NCBI RefSeq assembly: GCF_000238775.2
Contig: NZ_AFEJ02000005.1
Coordinates: 1 to 64,000, forward strand
Direction of reading: 5' to 3'
Origin: Acaryochloris sp. CCMEE 5410
GTDB lineage: Bacteria > Cyanobacteriota > Cyanobacteriia > Thermosynechococcales > Thermosynechococcaceae
DNA: 64,000 nucleotides
The stretch's first letter is position 1, and every line of letters begins with the position of its first letter. Shown in pieces: positions 9,042 through 19,497 of this stretch. The notes beneath the pieces are model-generated. The model was given only the letters and a program-made list of their open reading frames with translations, did no database searches and was not told the origin of the DNA. A program made the position numbers and the translations under genes.

Positions 9042-10553
9042 CTGGAGTCTGGCAAAACTGCTTGATTGGCCATCAAAGACCACACCGTAGTAAATTCAGG
9101 CCATTAACCATCGTGTTTGCCCAAAGGTGTAGTCATTCTAAAAAGCATCATCCATCCAGACCAGGCTCTAAAACAGTACCTCTCACACTTGAGCATCCCG
9201 TTATCTAAACCTCAACAGCAGCATGTGCTGCGTATTGTTGAAGGATTGATTGTGGGCAATGGCCGCAAAACCCTTAGCCACTTGTATGCTCAGTGGGTTG
9301 ATGCTCCAGATGCCAGTGCAGTGGCTGACTTTTTACGAGTGAGTACCTGGTCTGAGCAATCTCTCGACAAACGCCTTGGGGAAATCAACCTGGCCGATGT
9401 CATAGAGCGCGTGCAGCGAGGAGGAAGTTCTCCTGTGGTGTATGTGAGTATTGATGACTCGACCAGTAGCAAAGATAAGGATACCCATGCCTTGGAAGGG
9501 GTGGATTGGCAGCATGACCACAATGCCAGTGGTCGCAATACTCCCAAGTACAAGAAAGGGATGGTGCATGTGAGTTGTCGGGTTCAAATTGGCAACCACA
9601 GTGTTCCCTTCGCCTATCGGCTCTATTTACGGGCAAAAACGGTTCGCAACTTGAACCGGGGACGTGCCAAGGAGGAGCGATTGCGCTTCCAAACCAAGTA
9701 TCAACTGGTCCGGGAGATGCTTCAGCAGCTCCAGCCTCTATTACCCAAAGAATGGCGGGTGTACGTTTTATTCGATAGCTGGTATGCCTCCGCCAAACTA
9801 CTCAAGTTTGTTCGGCGGCAAGGCAAGCGATGGTTTTGTTTGGGCGCTATCAAATCCAATCGCATTCTTGATGGCAAGCGTCTGAGTCAATGGAACAAAG
9901 ACCTCAAGCACAAACACTACGACTCAGTTGAGTTAAAAACAGTGACAGGCTCAAAGCACACCTACCTAACGCGCTCGATTACGGGCCGATTAAATGAGGT
10001 GCCTTTTGACGTCTGTGTGGTCATCTCCAAGCGGCACCCTCGGGATTCTCACCCGAAGTATTACCTGTGCACAGACACCTCATTGTCTGCGGCCAAAATA
10101 CTGAAACGCTACTCAAAGCGCTGGTCCATTGAAACAGATTATTGGTATCTCAAGCAATGTTTGGGATTGGGGGAGTTTCGCGTCCAACACTATGAAGCGA
10201 TTCACAAGTGGTACTCTTTGGTGCATTTAGCGTTGCATTTTTGTATGCTCAACTGCGCTGTTCTCAACAGAGGGATGATCCATTCATTTCAATTGCCCAA
10301 GTGATTGAACATCACCGACAGCAACAGGCTCAAGCGGTCTTAATGGCTGCTTGTGAGCAGGCCATCACGGATGGCAATACGCAAGGAGTCGTGAAGCGCT
10401 TCATTCTACCAACTCGGATTGCAGCCTAATGGCTTGAGAAACATTAGCTGAATTCGAGTTACTGCTCTGAGGCACACACTTCAGAGTAGGTTACCGCCTG
10501 TTCTGGCGGTAATGAAAGGAGGCTGAACTTTGATGAAATTTGCCAGACTCCAG
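9042..10553 (+). mobile_element. 1512-bp IS (IS4/IS701-type) inserted in nifJ
   Basis: Bounded by a perfect inverted repeat CTGGAGTCTGGCAAA (9042-9056 and reverse complement at 10539-10553) and flanked by a 7-bp direct repeat TAATACC (9035-9041 and 10554-10560). Both boundaries are confirmed by restoring the nifJ frame. One transposase gene fills it, with a frameshift near its end. The perfect target duplication points to a recent insertion. Confidence 0.9.
9117..10429 (+). CDS. IS4/IS701-superfamily transposase, -1 frameshift near the 3' end
   Basis: The first frame (9117-10304) has YVSIDDSTSSKDKDTHALEG (first Asp), VYVLFDSWYAS (second Asp) and KRYSKRWSIETDYWYLKQCL (catalytic Glu), all typical of RNase-H-fold IS4-like transposases. 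The expected C-terminus (ISIAQVIEHHRQQQAQAVLM) is in the -1 frame, ending at 10429. The switch lies at a T5 run near 10238 (CAT TTT TGT). It may be programmed slippage or a mutation. The start is a TTG at 9117, because an in-frame stop lies just upstream and no ATG is near. Confidence 0.8.
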
Positions 10554-13500
10554 TAATACCAAAGGATTTTGGCCTTGGGTCACTCGTCGAGGATCATGAC
10601 GATACAAGAGCCAACGCCCAGCATCCACCAAGGATTTTTGATGGTGCATGGCTGAAGACATCTCAATCCCATGAGCAATGCAATGGGAATAGGCAATGAT
10701 TAAGGAAGGACCTTCATAGGATTCAGCTTCGATAAAAGCTTTAAGGGTATGTTCATCCCGTGCCCCCATAGCAACACTAGCCACATAGACATTGCCGTAG
10801 GTCATCGCCATTAAACCCAGATCTTTCTTCGGGGTTGGCTTGCCTCCTGCGGCAAATTTGGCAACGGCAGCTCTTGGAGTGGACTTTGACATCTGTCCAC
10901 CCGTATTGGAATAAACTTCGGTATCCAGCACAAGGATATTGACGTTGCGCCCACTGGCCAAGACGTGATCTAGGCCGCCATAACCGATATCGTAGGCCCA
11001 ACCATCTCCACCAATAATCCAGACACTCTTTTTAACGAAATAGTCAGCCAGGGCCTTGAGCTGACTCATTTTTTCGATCAGCGAGTTATCCCGTCTGTCG
11101 TTTTTATGGGACTCCAGATGAATTTCCTGCTCCGTTAGCCATTGTTTCAATAGAACAACTTCTTGACGGATCTCAGCAATATCAGCTTCGTCATCTTGCT
11201 TGGCTGCTAAGAGTCGCTCAGCTAGAAACTGGATATAATCATGCTCGTCTTCTACGGTATTGACTACCTCCTCAAGAAGTTTACGAGCAAGTTCTTTTTG
11301 CTGATCAATCGCGACTCGGAAACCCAAACCAAACTCAGCATTATCCTCAAATAGGGAGTTAGACCAAGCAGGACCTCGGCCGTCAGCGTTTACGGTCCAA
11401 GGTGTTGTGGGTAGGTTGCCACCGTAAATAGAAGAACAACCTGTGGCATTAGCAACGACCATGCGATCGCCAAATAGTTGTGTTATCAGTTTGATGTAGG
11501 GTGTTTCTCCACACCCCGCACAAGCCCCAGAAAACTCAAATAAGGGTTCTTGCATTTGTTGATGACTAATTTTATGGAGATTGAGCGATTGACGTTGGGG
11601 ATGGGGCAGGGTTAAGAAATAATCCCAATTCTGAACCTCAGTTTCTCTCAAAGGACGTTGGGGTTCCATGTTGAGGGCTTTCAGTCGGGGTTTTGACTTA
11701 TTTTTCGCTGGGCAAACATCCACACAGATGCCGCATCCCGTGCAGTCTTCCGGTGCCACTTGAATGGAAAATTTAAGATCACTCCAAGCATGATCACGGG
11801 CCGCTGTACTCTTAAAGGTTGTTGGTGCTTTTTCAGTGTGTTCAGGGTCGTAGACTTTACTCCGAATGACACTGTGGGGACAAACCATGACACATTTCCC
11901 ACACTGTATACAGACCTCTGGATCCCAAACAGGAATAAACTGAGCAATATTCCTTTTTTCCCATTTGGCTGTGCCCGTGGGATAGGTACCATCAGCGGGT
12001 AACGCACTAACCGGGAGCATATCTCCCTGGCGCTGAATCATACAATTGATCACTTCACGGACAAACTTGGGAGCAGTTTCCGGCATCGTTGAGGCCTGAC
12101 TATTGTTTACCTTTATCTGGCCGATTGAATCGTCCATAGGGACTTTGTAGAGTTGTTCTAGAGCCGCATCTACTGCCTTAAGGTTCATGCGGACAATCTC
12201 TTCGCCCTTCTTGCCATAGGTTTGATGAATCGATTCCTTAATACAGGTAACTCCCACATCACGGGGCAAGATATTTGAAAGGACAAAAAAGCACACTTGC
12301 ATCACGGTATTGATGCGTCCCCCCATACCTACAGCCTGAGCTATTTGGTTGGCATTAATGCCATAGAGCTTTAGATGCTTGTGGAGTACTTGTTGCTGTA
12401 CATGGACAGGCAAGTGCTCCCAAATCTCTGTAGCTGGGTATGGACTATTTAGTAGGACAATAGCCTTGGGTTGGGCAGCTTTCAGAACATCAATTTTGTC
12501 TAGGAAGTCCCAATGATGACAGGCAATGAAGTTGGCTTGTTCAATTAAATAGGTTGACCGAATGGGGTCTGGTCCAAATCGGAGATGAGAAACGGTGACT
12601 GACCCAGATTTTTTGGAATCGTAGACGAAGTATCCTTGGGCATAGTTATCAGTATGCTCGCCAATGATCTTGATCGAGTTCTTATTAGCACCGACAGTAC
12701 CATCAGCCCCTAGGCCATAGAAGATAGCTCTCATTCCCTGATCTGATTCCGTGGAAAAAGAAGAATCATAGGGTAGGCTCGTCAGCGTGACATCATCGTT
12801 GATACCAATAGTGAAATGATTTTTGGGGTTGGTAGTCGCGAGATGGTCAAAGATTCCTTTGACCATGGCTGGGGTAAACTCTTTGGAGGACAGGCCATAG
12901 CGTCCCCCAACGACCTTTTGGACAGAGGGGTGGGGGGAATGTTCGTGAAGCGTCGCAAGGACATCTAGGTAAAGTGGTTCACCAAGGCTACCAGGTTCTT
13001 TAGTCCGATCTAAAACAGCAATGGCTTGAGTCGAAGGGGGTAAAGCAGAGATAAATCGCTGTGCATCCCAAGGACGATAAAGGCGTACTTTGATCACTCC
13101 AACTTGATCCCCTTGTCGGTTCAAAGCATCCACCGTTTCATGGACTGTTTCGCAACCGGAGCCCATCAGAACGATGATCCGTTCCGCCTCTGGATGGCCA
13201 TGGTATTCAAATAGCTGGTATTGTCGACCTGTTAATTGAGCAAAGTCGTTCATCACTGTTTGTGTAACCGTGGAGCAATCCAGATAGTAAGGATTGACTG
13301 TTTCTCGAGCTTGGAAGTAGATATCAGGATTTTGAGCGGTGCCACGTAGGACGGGATGATCAGGACTGAGGGCACGCGCACGGTGGGCCATAACTGACTT
13401 ATCCTGGATTAATTCCTTGAGGGTAGCGATGGGCAGTAGTTCTACTTTCTGGATCTCATGGGAAGTTCGAAAACCATCAAAAAAATGGAGGAAGGGAATT

Positions 13501-13994
13501 CGGGATTCTAGGGTTGCAGCGGTTGCGATCGCGGCAAAATCCTGGGCTTCCTGAACAGAAGCAGCACTCAACATTGCAAAGCCTGTCCCCCTCGCTGCCA
13601 TTACATCACTGTGGTCTCCAAAAATTGACAAGGCTTGGGCTGCAACAGAGCGTGCAGCAATATGAAATACCGTAGAGGTCAGTTCTCCCGCAATCTTAAA
13701 TAGGTTGGGAATCATTAACAGCAATCCCTGAGATGCAGTAAAAGTAGTCGTCAGTGCCCCCATTTGAAGGGCTCCATGGACTGCCCCTGCGACACCTGCT
13801 TCACTTTGCATTTCAACGACCAGAGGAACTACACCCCATAAATTTTTGTTATTAGCTTCTGTCCATGTATCAGCCCATTCAGCCATCGGTGATGCTGGAG
13901 TTATGGGGTAAATAGCAATCAACTCATTCAGAAAAAAGGCTATCCTCGCAACAGCTTCATTTCCATCAAGGGTTGTGCAGGTACTATTCTTCAT
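10554..13994 (-). pseudogene. nifJ: Pyruvate:ferredoxin (flavodoxin) oxidoreductase, C-terminus cut by IS
   Basis: About 1147 residues of the normal ~1200 remain. It has the N-terminal pyrimidine-binding domain (YPITPASPMAEWADTW), two [4Fe-4S] motifs, CIQCGKCVMVC near residue 696 and CTGCGICVDVC near 750, the ACAGCGETPY cluster region near 823, and the TPP-binding GGDGWAYDIGYGG near 998. The enzyme converts pyruvate and CoA to acetyl-CoA with ferredoxin reduction. ATG 13994 has an AGGAG site. After NPLVL the frame reads into the IS and stops at 10491, replacing the last ~60 residues with unrelated sequence. Confidence 0.92.
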
Positions 13995-14280
13995 TAGTCG
14001 ATACTCCTGGGCTTGCCATGCAATGACGACAGCTACATCCGCTTCTCGCTATGCTCAAGCAAACCCTAGGAAAAGAGTTTGAGAAAAATATGAAGATCGA
14101 ATCACTATGGCTTGAAATTCTTACCATGTGGAGATTGATTAAAAACGGGGAAAACTTTGATATACCAGTACATTGAGGGAAGGAATAGACCTTATCGGAA
14201 ATAAAATGGGTGAGAATAACTTCAAACGTCTATGTCGTAAGTCTTTGAGGCCGATTTTTCTCCAAAAATAAAACGCTTTA

Positions 14281-14654
14281 GGGGTTTTTTGTACAACCCC
14301 TCGAAAAGGTATATTCCAGGCTTTTGAAGTGTAAGTATAAACGAGTAAATTATGCCTAAGAACCTGTCATAGTATGAGTTTTAGTCATTTCCTGAAGATT
14401 AGCGTGGGTGCTGGAAGCCAGTCTCAAAAAGTATAGATTTCGTGACGGTGCATTGGGTATGTCTCAATTCATGTCTCACTATTAGCTTCTCAATTGGTCT
14501 AAGAAATTATGAGATATTGAAACGCCTGTTATATAAGCCCTTGAGCTTACTGTGTCAGAGTTTTTATCAAAACGATAAAAAATATATTCTGAAACGAGAT
14601 GAAAGGATTTGAAGTTGGAATATACCTTTCCGAGGGGATGTGCAAAAACCCCCC
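14281..14654. repeat. Internal inverted repeat pair, ~37 bp arms
   Basis: The arm at 14281-14317 (GGGGTTTTTTGTACAACCCC then TCGAAAAGGTATATTCC) is matched, with a few differences, by the reverse complement of 14617-14654. It sits inside the larger 14186-14808 element. Each arm also has its own GGGGTT/AACCCC hairpin potential. Confidence 0.65.
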
Positions 14655-14662
14655 TTTACCAG

Positions 14663-14776
14663 TAGACCTCTTGCAATATTCATTTCTTGATGTGTTAGTA
14701 ACTCAGTTGATGCTGCAATATGACTTAGATTTTTAGGCCACTACTATGTCGTTAGCTGAATTATGCAAGAGGTCTA
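14663..14776. repeat. 114-bp MITE-like element with 13-bp perfect inverted repeats
   Basis: TAGACCTCTTGCA at 14663-14675 and TGCAAGAGGTCTA at 14764-14776 bound a short gene-free segment. It lies between the inner repeat arm and the outer terminal repeat of the 14186-14808 element, so it probably inserted into it. The TAGACC start is shared with the outer repeat. Confidence 0.65.
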
Positions 14777-14822
14777 GTAAGGCTTTCAGCTATTTCCGAT
14801 AAGGTCTAATGAGTCGTCATTC

Positions 14823-15911
14823 CTATTTTCTTACCTCTGATGATTCATCAGAATTCTTCTGCCAAGAAATCGTCTCCGCCAATTTCGCAGAAGCCTTCTT
14901 CTGAAGCTGTTTGCGATTGTCATCATAGAACTTGAGCGTATTCAGATTGGCGTGTCGGGAATACGCCTGTGCTCCGCGCAAGTCCCCACCCGTCATCTCT
15001 AAATAGGTGGTTGTCCCACTATGGCGGACTTTGTGAGGTCCAAAGTTCTCACTTACCCCCGCCTTCTTCGCCAATGCCCGAACAATTCGATATACCGATG
15101 TCCCTGACAACCGCGACCCCCAATTCGCCCGATCCAACGAGATAAACAACGGCTCCGTGAGGGCATAAACCTCTCTTTGTTCCAGCCACTCTGAAATCGC
15201 TCGTACCCCACTTTCCGTCAAATCAATCCACTCTCTTTCGTTCCTTCCTTTCCCCAAAATCGACAACCGTTTTTGCTCCGAGTCAAAATGACGGACATCA
15301 CAGCCCACCAGCTCAGACCGTCGCAATCCCGCCTCCCACAACAGCGTCAACATTGCGAAATCCCGAGCCCCAGCCAAAGAAAACCGATTGACAAACACCA
15401 TCATCAGTCGAAATTGAGAGGCTGTAATTCCCCGAGTATCCCGATAAGGTTTTACCGTTAAGCCATCTACTTCCGCTAATGTCCAATCACACATCTCCAA
15501 ACGTCTGGCCATCCGCACCATGGACTTCACTGCGGACAATCTTCGATTGATTGTATTTGCCTGCAACCCTCGCTGCATCATACATTCCCGATACCGAGCG
15601 GCTAATTCCAAAGCCTTCAATCGGCCAATCCCCACAAAGGACTGACTCAGCCGGGATAGTTCCACCTTCACCTGCGCCTTTATCTCACTTTTGCGCTTCG
15701 GTCCCTCAACTCCATAGACCATTTCCCCTTGGGTCACGAATAAAAAGAAGTCCACCAGATCCTTGGTATACCCTTCCCGCGTGGAGGGTTTGGTTTTCTC
15801 CACCAAGACTGCTCTAAGCAAATCGACATCAACTGCCGACTCATCGATTTCTAAGCGAACTAACCCTGATGTTTCCATTGCGATCGCATCCCATCGATAT
15901 CCTTCATCCAC
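14823..15911 (-). CDS. Tyrosine recombinase / phage-type integrase
   Basis: 362 residues from a GTG at 15911; an ATG at 15878 is an alternative start. It has a SAM-like N-terminal core-binding domain (STREGYTKDLVDFFLF; QANTINRRLSAVKSMVRMAR) and the catalytic domain with AGLRRSEL (first Arg), GPHKVRHSGTTTY (His-x-x-Arg), SRHANLNTLKFYDD (second His and Tyr nucleophile). All active residues are present. Such enzymes resolve plasmid multimers or integrate elements. It borders the repeat nest and the toxin-antitoxin genes, fitting plasmid maintenance or integration. No att site was recognised. Confidence 0.85.
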   Translation of the reverse strand: MDEGYRWDAIAMETSGLVRLEIDESAVDVDLLRAVLVEKTKPSTREGYTKDLVDFFLFVTQGEMVYGVEGPKRKSEIKAQVKVELSRLSQSFVGIGRLKALELAARYRECMMQRGLQANTINRRLSAVKSMVRMARRLEMCDWTLAEVDGLTVKPYRDTRGITASQFRLMMVFVNRFSLAGARDFAMLTLLWEAGLRRSELVGCDVRHFDSEQKRLSILGKGRNEREWIDLTESGVRAISEWLEQREVYALTEPLFISLDRANWGSRLSGTSVYRIVRALAKKAGVSENFGPHKVRHSGTTTYLEMTGGDLRGAQAYSRHANLNTLKFYDDNRKQLQKKASAKLAETISWQKNSDESSEVRK

Positions 15912-15914
15912 CCA

Positions 15915-16337
15915 CTACCCTTGCAGCACAGACAAATAAGCCTGCTCTCCATATGCCAACAACTTTAGATCTTGGGTCACCAATGTCCCATTTAAGATCC
16001 GAGCCGTAGCTGCCAGTATCCGATCTGCTGGATCACCATGGATTTGCCCTGGCAACCGAGAGCTTTCAATCGCGATTTCAGGGGTTAGCGGCAATAGTCT
16101 CAAGCCAGGGGCAGTCAACGCTTCCCGCACCCAATCCAAACACCCCTTTGACAACCGCAGTCGTCCCTTTGACTCCAACATCCCCACCTCCCAAACAGAG
16201 ATGGCACTGACCCCCAACTGTGCCGATTGACTCGCCTTCTCAATGGCAGATAGTCCCTCAGATGACAGACGGCCTATATTCCCATTCAAGAGCCAAATCC
16301 AGATATGGGTATCCAACACGAGTAAGTCCTGAGACAC
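15915..16337 (-). CDS. vapC: PIN-domain toxin (VapC family)
   Basis: 140 residues starting at GTG 16337, which overlaps the antitoxin stop codon (TAGTG), so translation is probably coupled. The PIN fold acidic residues are seen in LLVLDTHIWIWLL (first Asp), SVWEVGMLESKGRL (Glu), GDPADRILAATA (Asp) and TLVTQDLKL (Asp). VapC proteins are RNases that cut tRNA or rRNA. Paired with the Phd-type antitoxin upstream. The integrase gene follows after three bases. Confidence 0.85.
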   Translation of the reverse strand: MSQDLLVLDTHIWIWLLNGNIGRLSSEGLSAIEKASQSAQLGVSAISVWEVGMLESKGRLRLSKGCLDWVREALTAPGLRLLPLTPEIAIESSRLPGQIHGDPADRILAATARILNGTLVTQDLKLLAYGEQAYLSVLQG

Positions 16338-16567
16338 TAGGTATCTGCCTCCCAAACCTCATTCACTGGCGAGACAATATCACCCGTCACCTGAACCGAG
16401 TCCTTCATATAGCCCAAAATTGACGTTTGGGAGTCATTCTCAACCGGCACTAACTTAGCCACCGGCTGCCCATGTTTAGTAATCACAATCTCTTCATGGG
16501 TCTGCTGCACCTGATCCATCAGCTTCAAACATTGGGCTTTGAATTGACCCGCTCCCATCTGCTGCAT
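16337..16567 (-). CDS. Phd/YefM-family antitoxin
   Basis: 76 residues from ATG 16567, with AAGGGG upstream. The N-terminal half (GAGQFKAQCLKLMDQVQQTHEEIVITKHGQPVAKLVP) is the DNA-binding Phd/YefM fold; the C-terminal part would wrap the VapC toxin. It overlaps the toxin gene by one codon. Such antitoxins repress their own operon, but no clear operator palindrome was found upstream of 16567. Confidence 0.85.
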   Translation of the reverse strand: MQQMGAGQFKAQCLKLMDQVQQTHEEIVITKHGQPVAKLVPVENDSQTSILGYMKDSVQVTGDIVSPVNEVWEADT

Positions 16568-16770
16568 GTTCAACCCCTTAAAAATTGATTATGCAAATAT
16601 TATAACCATGGTTATATTGATGTGACCTAATTTAGAAAATTAAGCTTACGTCAATGGCAATTTCCGTACACATAGCCCAATAAATCATTATTTGTACTTT
16701 GACTAAACTTTGACTAATAAGCATGATAGAGTGAGGTCATCTGCTATATCATCGCTGGAGAGAGAGGTGG

Positions 16771-16986
16771 ATGCCTAAGAAGATTCGTGAGATCAAGGCT
16801 ATGCTCAAGGAGGCTGGGTTTATCTCCCGACCGGGCAAAGGCTCTCACAGTAACTGGAAGCATCCTCAATTGCCCCAGGTGATCACGGTTGCCCGCAAAG
16901 ATGGGGCAGATGCCCCACTCTATTTGGAACGCAAAGTGCAGAAAGCGCTACAGCAATTGGAGGCGTTATCGAATGACTCAGACTAA
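16771..16986 (+). CDS. hicA: HicA-family toxin
   Basis: 71 residues with the HicA double-stranded-RNA-binding-like fold: IREIKAMLKEAGFISRPGKG, then the catalytic-His motif GSHSNWKHP and KVQKALQQL. HicA is an mRNA interferase. It overlaps hicB by 14 bases in the usual hicA-hicB order, so the two are co-translated. ATG 16771 follows a GAGAGAGGTG site. Confidence 0.85.
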   Translation: MPKKIREIKAMLKEAGFISRPGKGSHSNWKHPQLPQVITVARKDGADAPLYLERKVQKALQQLEALSNDSD

Positions 16987-17194
16987 GTATCGAATGGTGA
17001 TCGAGTGGTCGGAAGAGGATCAATGCTATGTAGTGTCGTTACCAGAATTTGACCGGGTGATGCAGCCCGTTACTGATGGCCAAACCTATGAAGAGGCTGC
17101 TAAACATGGGCAGGAAGCCATAGAATCCTTGATGGAATTCTACGAAGCGGAAGGCTGGACTTTGCCTGCCCCTCAAATGATGCAAATGGTTTAG
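16973..17194 (+). CDS. hicB: HicB-family antitoxin
   Basis: 73 residues from ATG 16973, inside the hicA 3' end. The partly degraded RNase-H-like HicB fold is recognisable: YRMVIEWSEEDQCYVVSLPEFD and TYEEAAKHGQEAIESLMEFYEAEG. No C-terminal helix-turn-helix is present, as in many short HicB proteins. It neutralises HicA. Confidence 0.85.
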   Translation: MTQTKYRMVIEWSEEDQCYVVSLPEFDRVMQPVTDGQTYEEAAKHGQEAIESLMEFYEAEGWTLPAPQMMQMV

Positions 17195-17198
17195 GACG

Positions 17199-17678
17199 AT
17201 GGCCCGTGCGATCGCAGAAAAATGCAGGCGGTGTTCCAAGCTACCCGTGGACCAAGCAAAGTTAAAGGAGTGCTGGGTGGGTCAGCGTTGCCATGTGCGA
17301 CGTTCCTCGTATAAACACCGCGATCGCTATAACCGAAACAAGAAACGGAAATATCAACTACAGACGGGGAAGCTGATTCCTGAAGTTACGGTGGAAGTCC
17401 CCGTCAAACCTGCGGCCATTCGACGGATGTATCGAGCGAGAAGGGATGCCCCCCTTCATGCCATGTCAGCGGAGCTGTGGATAGGTCAAAAGCGGGTTGC
17501 GATCGTTGAGCCTGTCCATACACTGGGGTGGACTAACTCTGATGTGACGAAGTACTCAAGGAATATACTCAACCGCTTCTCTGAGCATCTAGACGGAAAA
17601 GTACTTCATCAGTTTGATTCACAAGTCGAAGTGGATCCAAGTCAATGCCCGATTCGTCCTTGCCCTTTGTTCCCGTAG
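17199..17678 (+). CDS. Conserved hypothetical, cysteine-rich N-terminus
   Basis: 159 residues. The N-terminus (EKCRRCSKLP, KECWVGQRCH) has two Cys pairs that could bind zinc. A strongly basic region (HRDRYNRNKKRKYQ) and an acidic, His-containing C-terminal half follow. It starts four bases after hicB and may be in that operon. It ends just before the next unknown gene. I do not recognise a characterised family; the basic stretch would suit nucleic-acid contact. Confidence 0.55.
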   Translation: MARAIAEKCRRCSKLPVDQAKLKECWVGQRCHVRRSSYKHRDRYNRNKKRKYQLQTGKLIPEVTVEVPVKPAAIRRMYRARRDAPLHAMSAELWIGQKRVAIVEPVHTLGWTNSDVTKYSRNILNRFSEHLDGKVLHQFDSQVEVDPSQCPIRPCPLFP

Positions 17679-17691
17679 GAGGTTGTTCACG

Positions 17692-18357
17692 ATGGCATTG
17701 CAACTGGAACTCGATCTGTGGCAGCAGTTAAATCAAGCGGAAGCAGTTCCAGTGGAGAGTAACCTCCAGCAGTTACATGAGCGATTGGACTTAGTGGTAT
17801 CCCAATTGCCATTAGAGGAGAAATTGGCTACGGCAGGGACTGCTCTTTTGCAGATGGCGGAAATCTTAAGTCGACGAGCGGAGGTCTTTCTTAGGGACTG
17901 GCGAGATGCCCATAACGATGATGGCCCCATCCTTGATTTGGATGACGAAATGGGGATGGTTCGGCAATCCATGGTGTTAGACGATGATCTAATTGCTGAA
18001 CCCGACCCGGTGACTCGGCGAACATTGCCCAAAGAGGAGTGTGAGTCGATCGTTGTGCTCAAGGACAAGGCATCGTTGCTGGGAGAGCTGGAGACTGAGT
18101 TAAGGGTTGAGCAACTTGATGAAGTCTTGCAAGTCTTGGAAGAAGAGGATGTTTTGGCATGGGTACATGCCATCTCAACGTACTTACAGGGGACATCTGG
18201 GATGGTGCCTATTGCAGAGCTAATGCAGGAGCTACAGTTGTCACTTGTGCCCATCTGGCTAGGAATGCTACTCGGCGGATTCCAGTTTGAGCAACGGGGT
18301 GGGTTTTACGACCAGAATGTCTGGATTGAGGCAAAAATCTCTATCAGCAAATCTTGA
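17692..18357 (+). CDS. Hypothetical acidic protein (source of a later partial duplication)
   Basis: 221 residues from ATG 17692, after AGGAGG at 17678-17684. Helix-rich and acidic (LDLDDEMGMVRQ, VLQVLEEEDVLAWVHAISTY), with a more hydrophobic C-terminus (SLVPIWLGMLLGGFQFEQRG). The last ~110 codons recur almost unchanged at 21743-22069. It follows the Cys-rich unknown at a 13-base gap, suggesting an operon. No known domain recognised. Confidence 0.55.
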   Translation: MALQLELDLWQQLNQAEAVPVESNLQQLHERLDLVVSQLPLEEKLATAGTALLQMAEILSRRAEVFLRDWRDAHNDDGPILDLDDEMGMVRQSMVLDDDLIAEPDPVTRRTLPKEECESIVVLKDKASLLGELETELRVEQLDEVLQVLEEEDVLAWVHAISTYLQGTSGMVPIAELMQELQLSLVPIWLGMLLGGFQFEQRGGFYDQNVWIEAKISISKS

Positions 18358-18591
18358 AGTCAATCATTCTTCGTTTTTTTGTACTTATCATAAGTTCGTT
18401 AGCCAGTAACAGACTTGGCATTGTTAAATGCCCAATCATTTAGGAGAATACTTTTAAAATTTGCGACATTCCTTTAGAACCATTATCAAACAGTAGCTTA
18501 AAAGCTCTATCCTACTGTTAAGAGTGTTTACTTATTTCAGTAAAACAATTTTAGTGTTCAACTCATTGATTCTGAGGAATAACGATTGTTA

Positions 18592-19295
18592 ATGACTAAA
18601 ACTACTAAAATTATCAATCTAGTATTCACTAGTCTAATAGTAGGAATCTTACTCGGAATAATTGATTCCTACAATTTGAAGTATTCTAGTCCAAAATTTG
18701 CTGTAGCGATTCCAGTCACTGCCGATAGCCCCCGTCAACCAAAGTTAGCTTTGTCTGATTTACCTACTGGTTTTCGAGAAGTTCCAGCTCCAATCAGTTC
18801 ACTTATCCGTGGGGCAATATCTTCAACCATTAAAGATCATTTTGGTAGCAATGAGACTCAGATCAAAAATTTAGTCACTTATATGAATCTGAATCAATGG
18901 ACACTCATAATGGGTTTATTACCCCTCTTAATTCTCAAAATGCAGTTCAAAAGTTTGATATAGGGCTAGAACAACCTGATGCATTAGAAAAATATGTTTC
19001 GGGCATTAAAAAGAGTAATTACTATTTGGGTTCGGTAAATATTGTAGAAAAAAGAGTTGTTCCTTCCTTATCTCAGAAGGTTGGCCACATTTCTACAGGT
19101 ATGGCAGTTACTGCAAAGGCGAGAAATATGTCCTTGTTTTCTGAAATGGTTGCATTCCGAAGGAGTAATTTAGGCGCAATGCTAATTGTCGGACGCCTAA
19201 ATAACAACATCCCTCCCCTGACGACATCTAAGCTAGCTCAGAAATTCGACAATAATCTATTATATTTTCAGTCAAATTTATCCCAGTCAAATTAA
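18592..19295 (+). pseudogene. Cyanobacterial exported protein of unknown function, frameshifted
   Basis: Starts at ATG 18592 with a hydrophobic signal-like segment (IINLVFTSLIVGILLGII), then LALSDLPTGFREVP, a start pattern of a family of exported cyanobacterial proteins of unknown function. The first frame is lost near 18895-18905 and the homologous remainder (DTHNGFITPL, GHISTGMAVTAKAR, ASFRR-like VAFRRSNLGAMLIV) continues in another frame to 19295. One frameshift explains both parts. AT-rich compared with its neighbours. Confidence 0.6.
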
Positions 19296-19497
19296 CGGTA
19301 ACGGAAAAATCTAACCACCGGAAAAGGATCTGTCCCTTCAAATTATCTGGTGGATATGCGATTAATCGGTTGAAATACTTATGCAGCTTAACATTGTGAA
19401 CTTAACTATCATATTTTAAGTATTCCAAGGGCATTGCATTTATAGAGTGCAATAAGCTTATAAATTTTTATTTGACTTTAAAATAAATGAGCGGTAA

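Larger units (their letters stand above)
14186..14808. repeat. 623-bp element with 18-bp perfect terminal inverted repeats
   Basis: TAGACCTTATCGGAAATA at 14186-14203 matches the exact reverse complement at 14791-14808. No transposase lies between. This is the pattern of a MITE or an IS remnant that could be mobilised in trans. Confidence 0.75.
13995..14822. other. Gene-free stretch filled by nested inverted repeats
   Basis: No convincing reading frame is present. The first 190 bases would hold the nifJ promoter. From 14186 to 14808 there are three nested or adjacent inverted-repeat pairs, listed separately, which look like transposase-less insertion elements. Confidence 0.7.

Noticed and set aside
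11681-12007. 108-codon frame inside nifJ
   Set aside because: Same-strand alternative frame over the ferredoxin domain of nifJ; its Cys codons are coincidental.
17733-18254. 173-codon Ser-rich minus-strand frame
   Set aside because: Antisense to the unknown protein at 17692-18357; Ser/Thr-rich content is typical of an antisense shadow.
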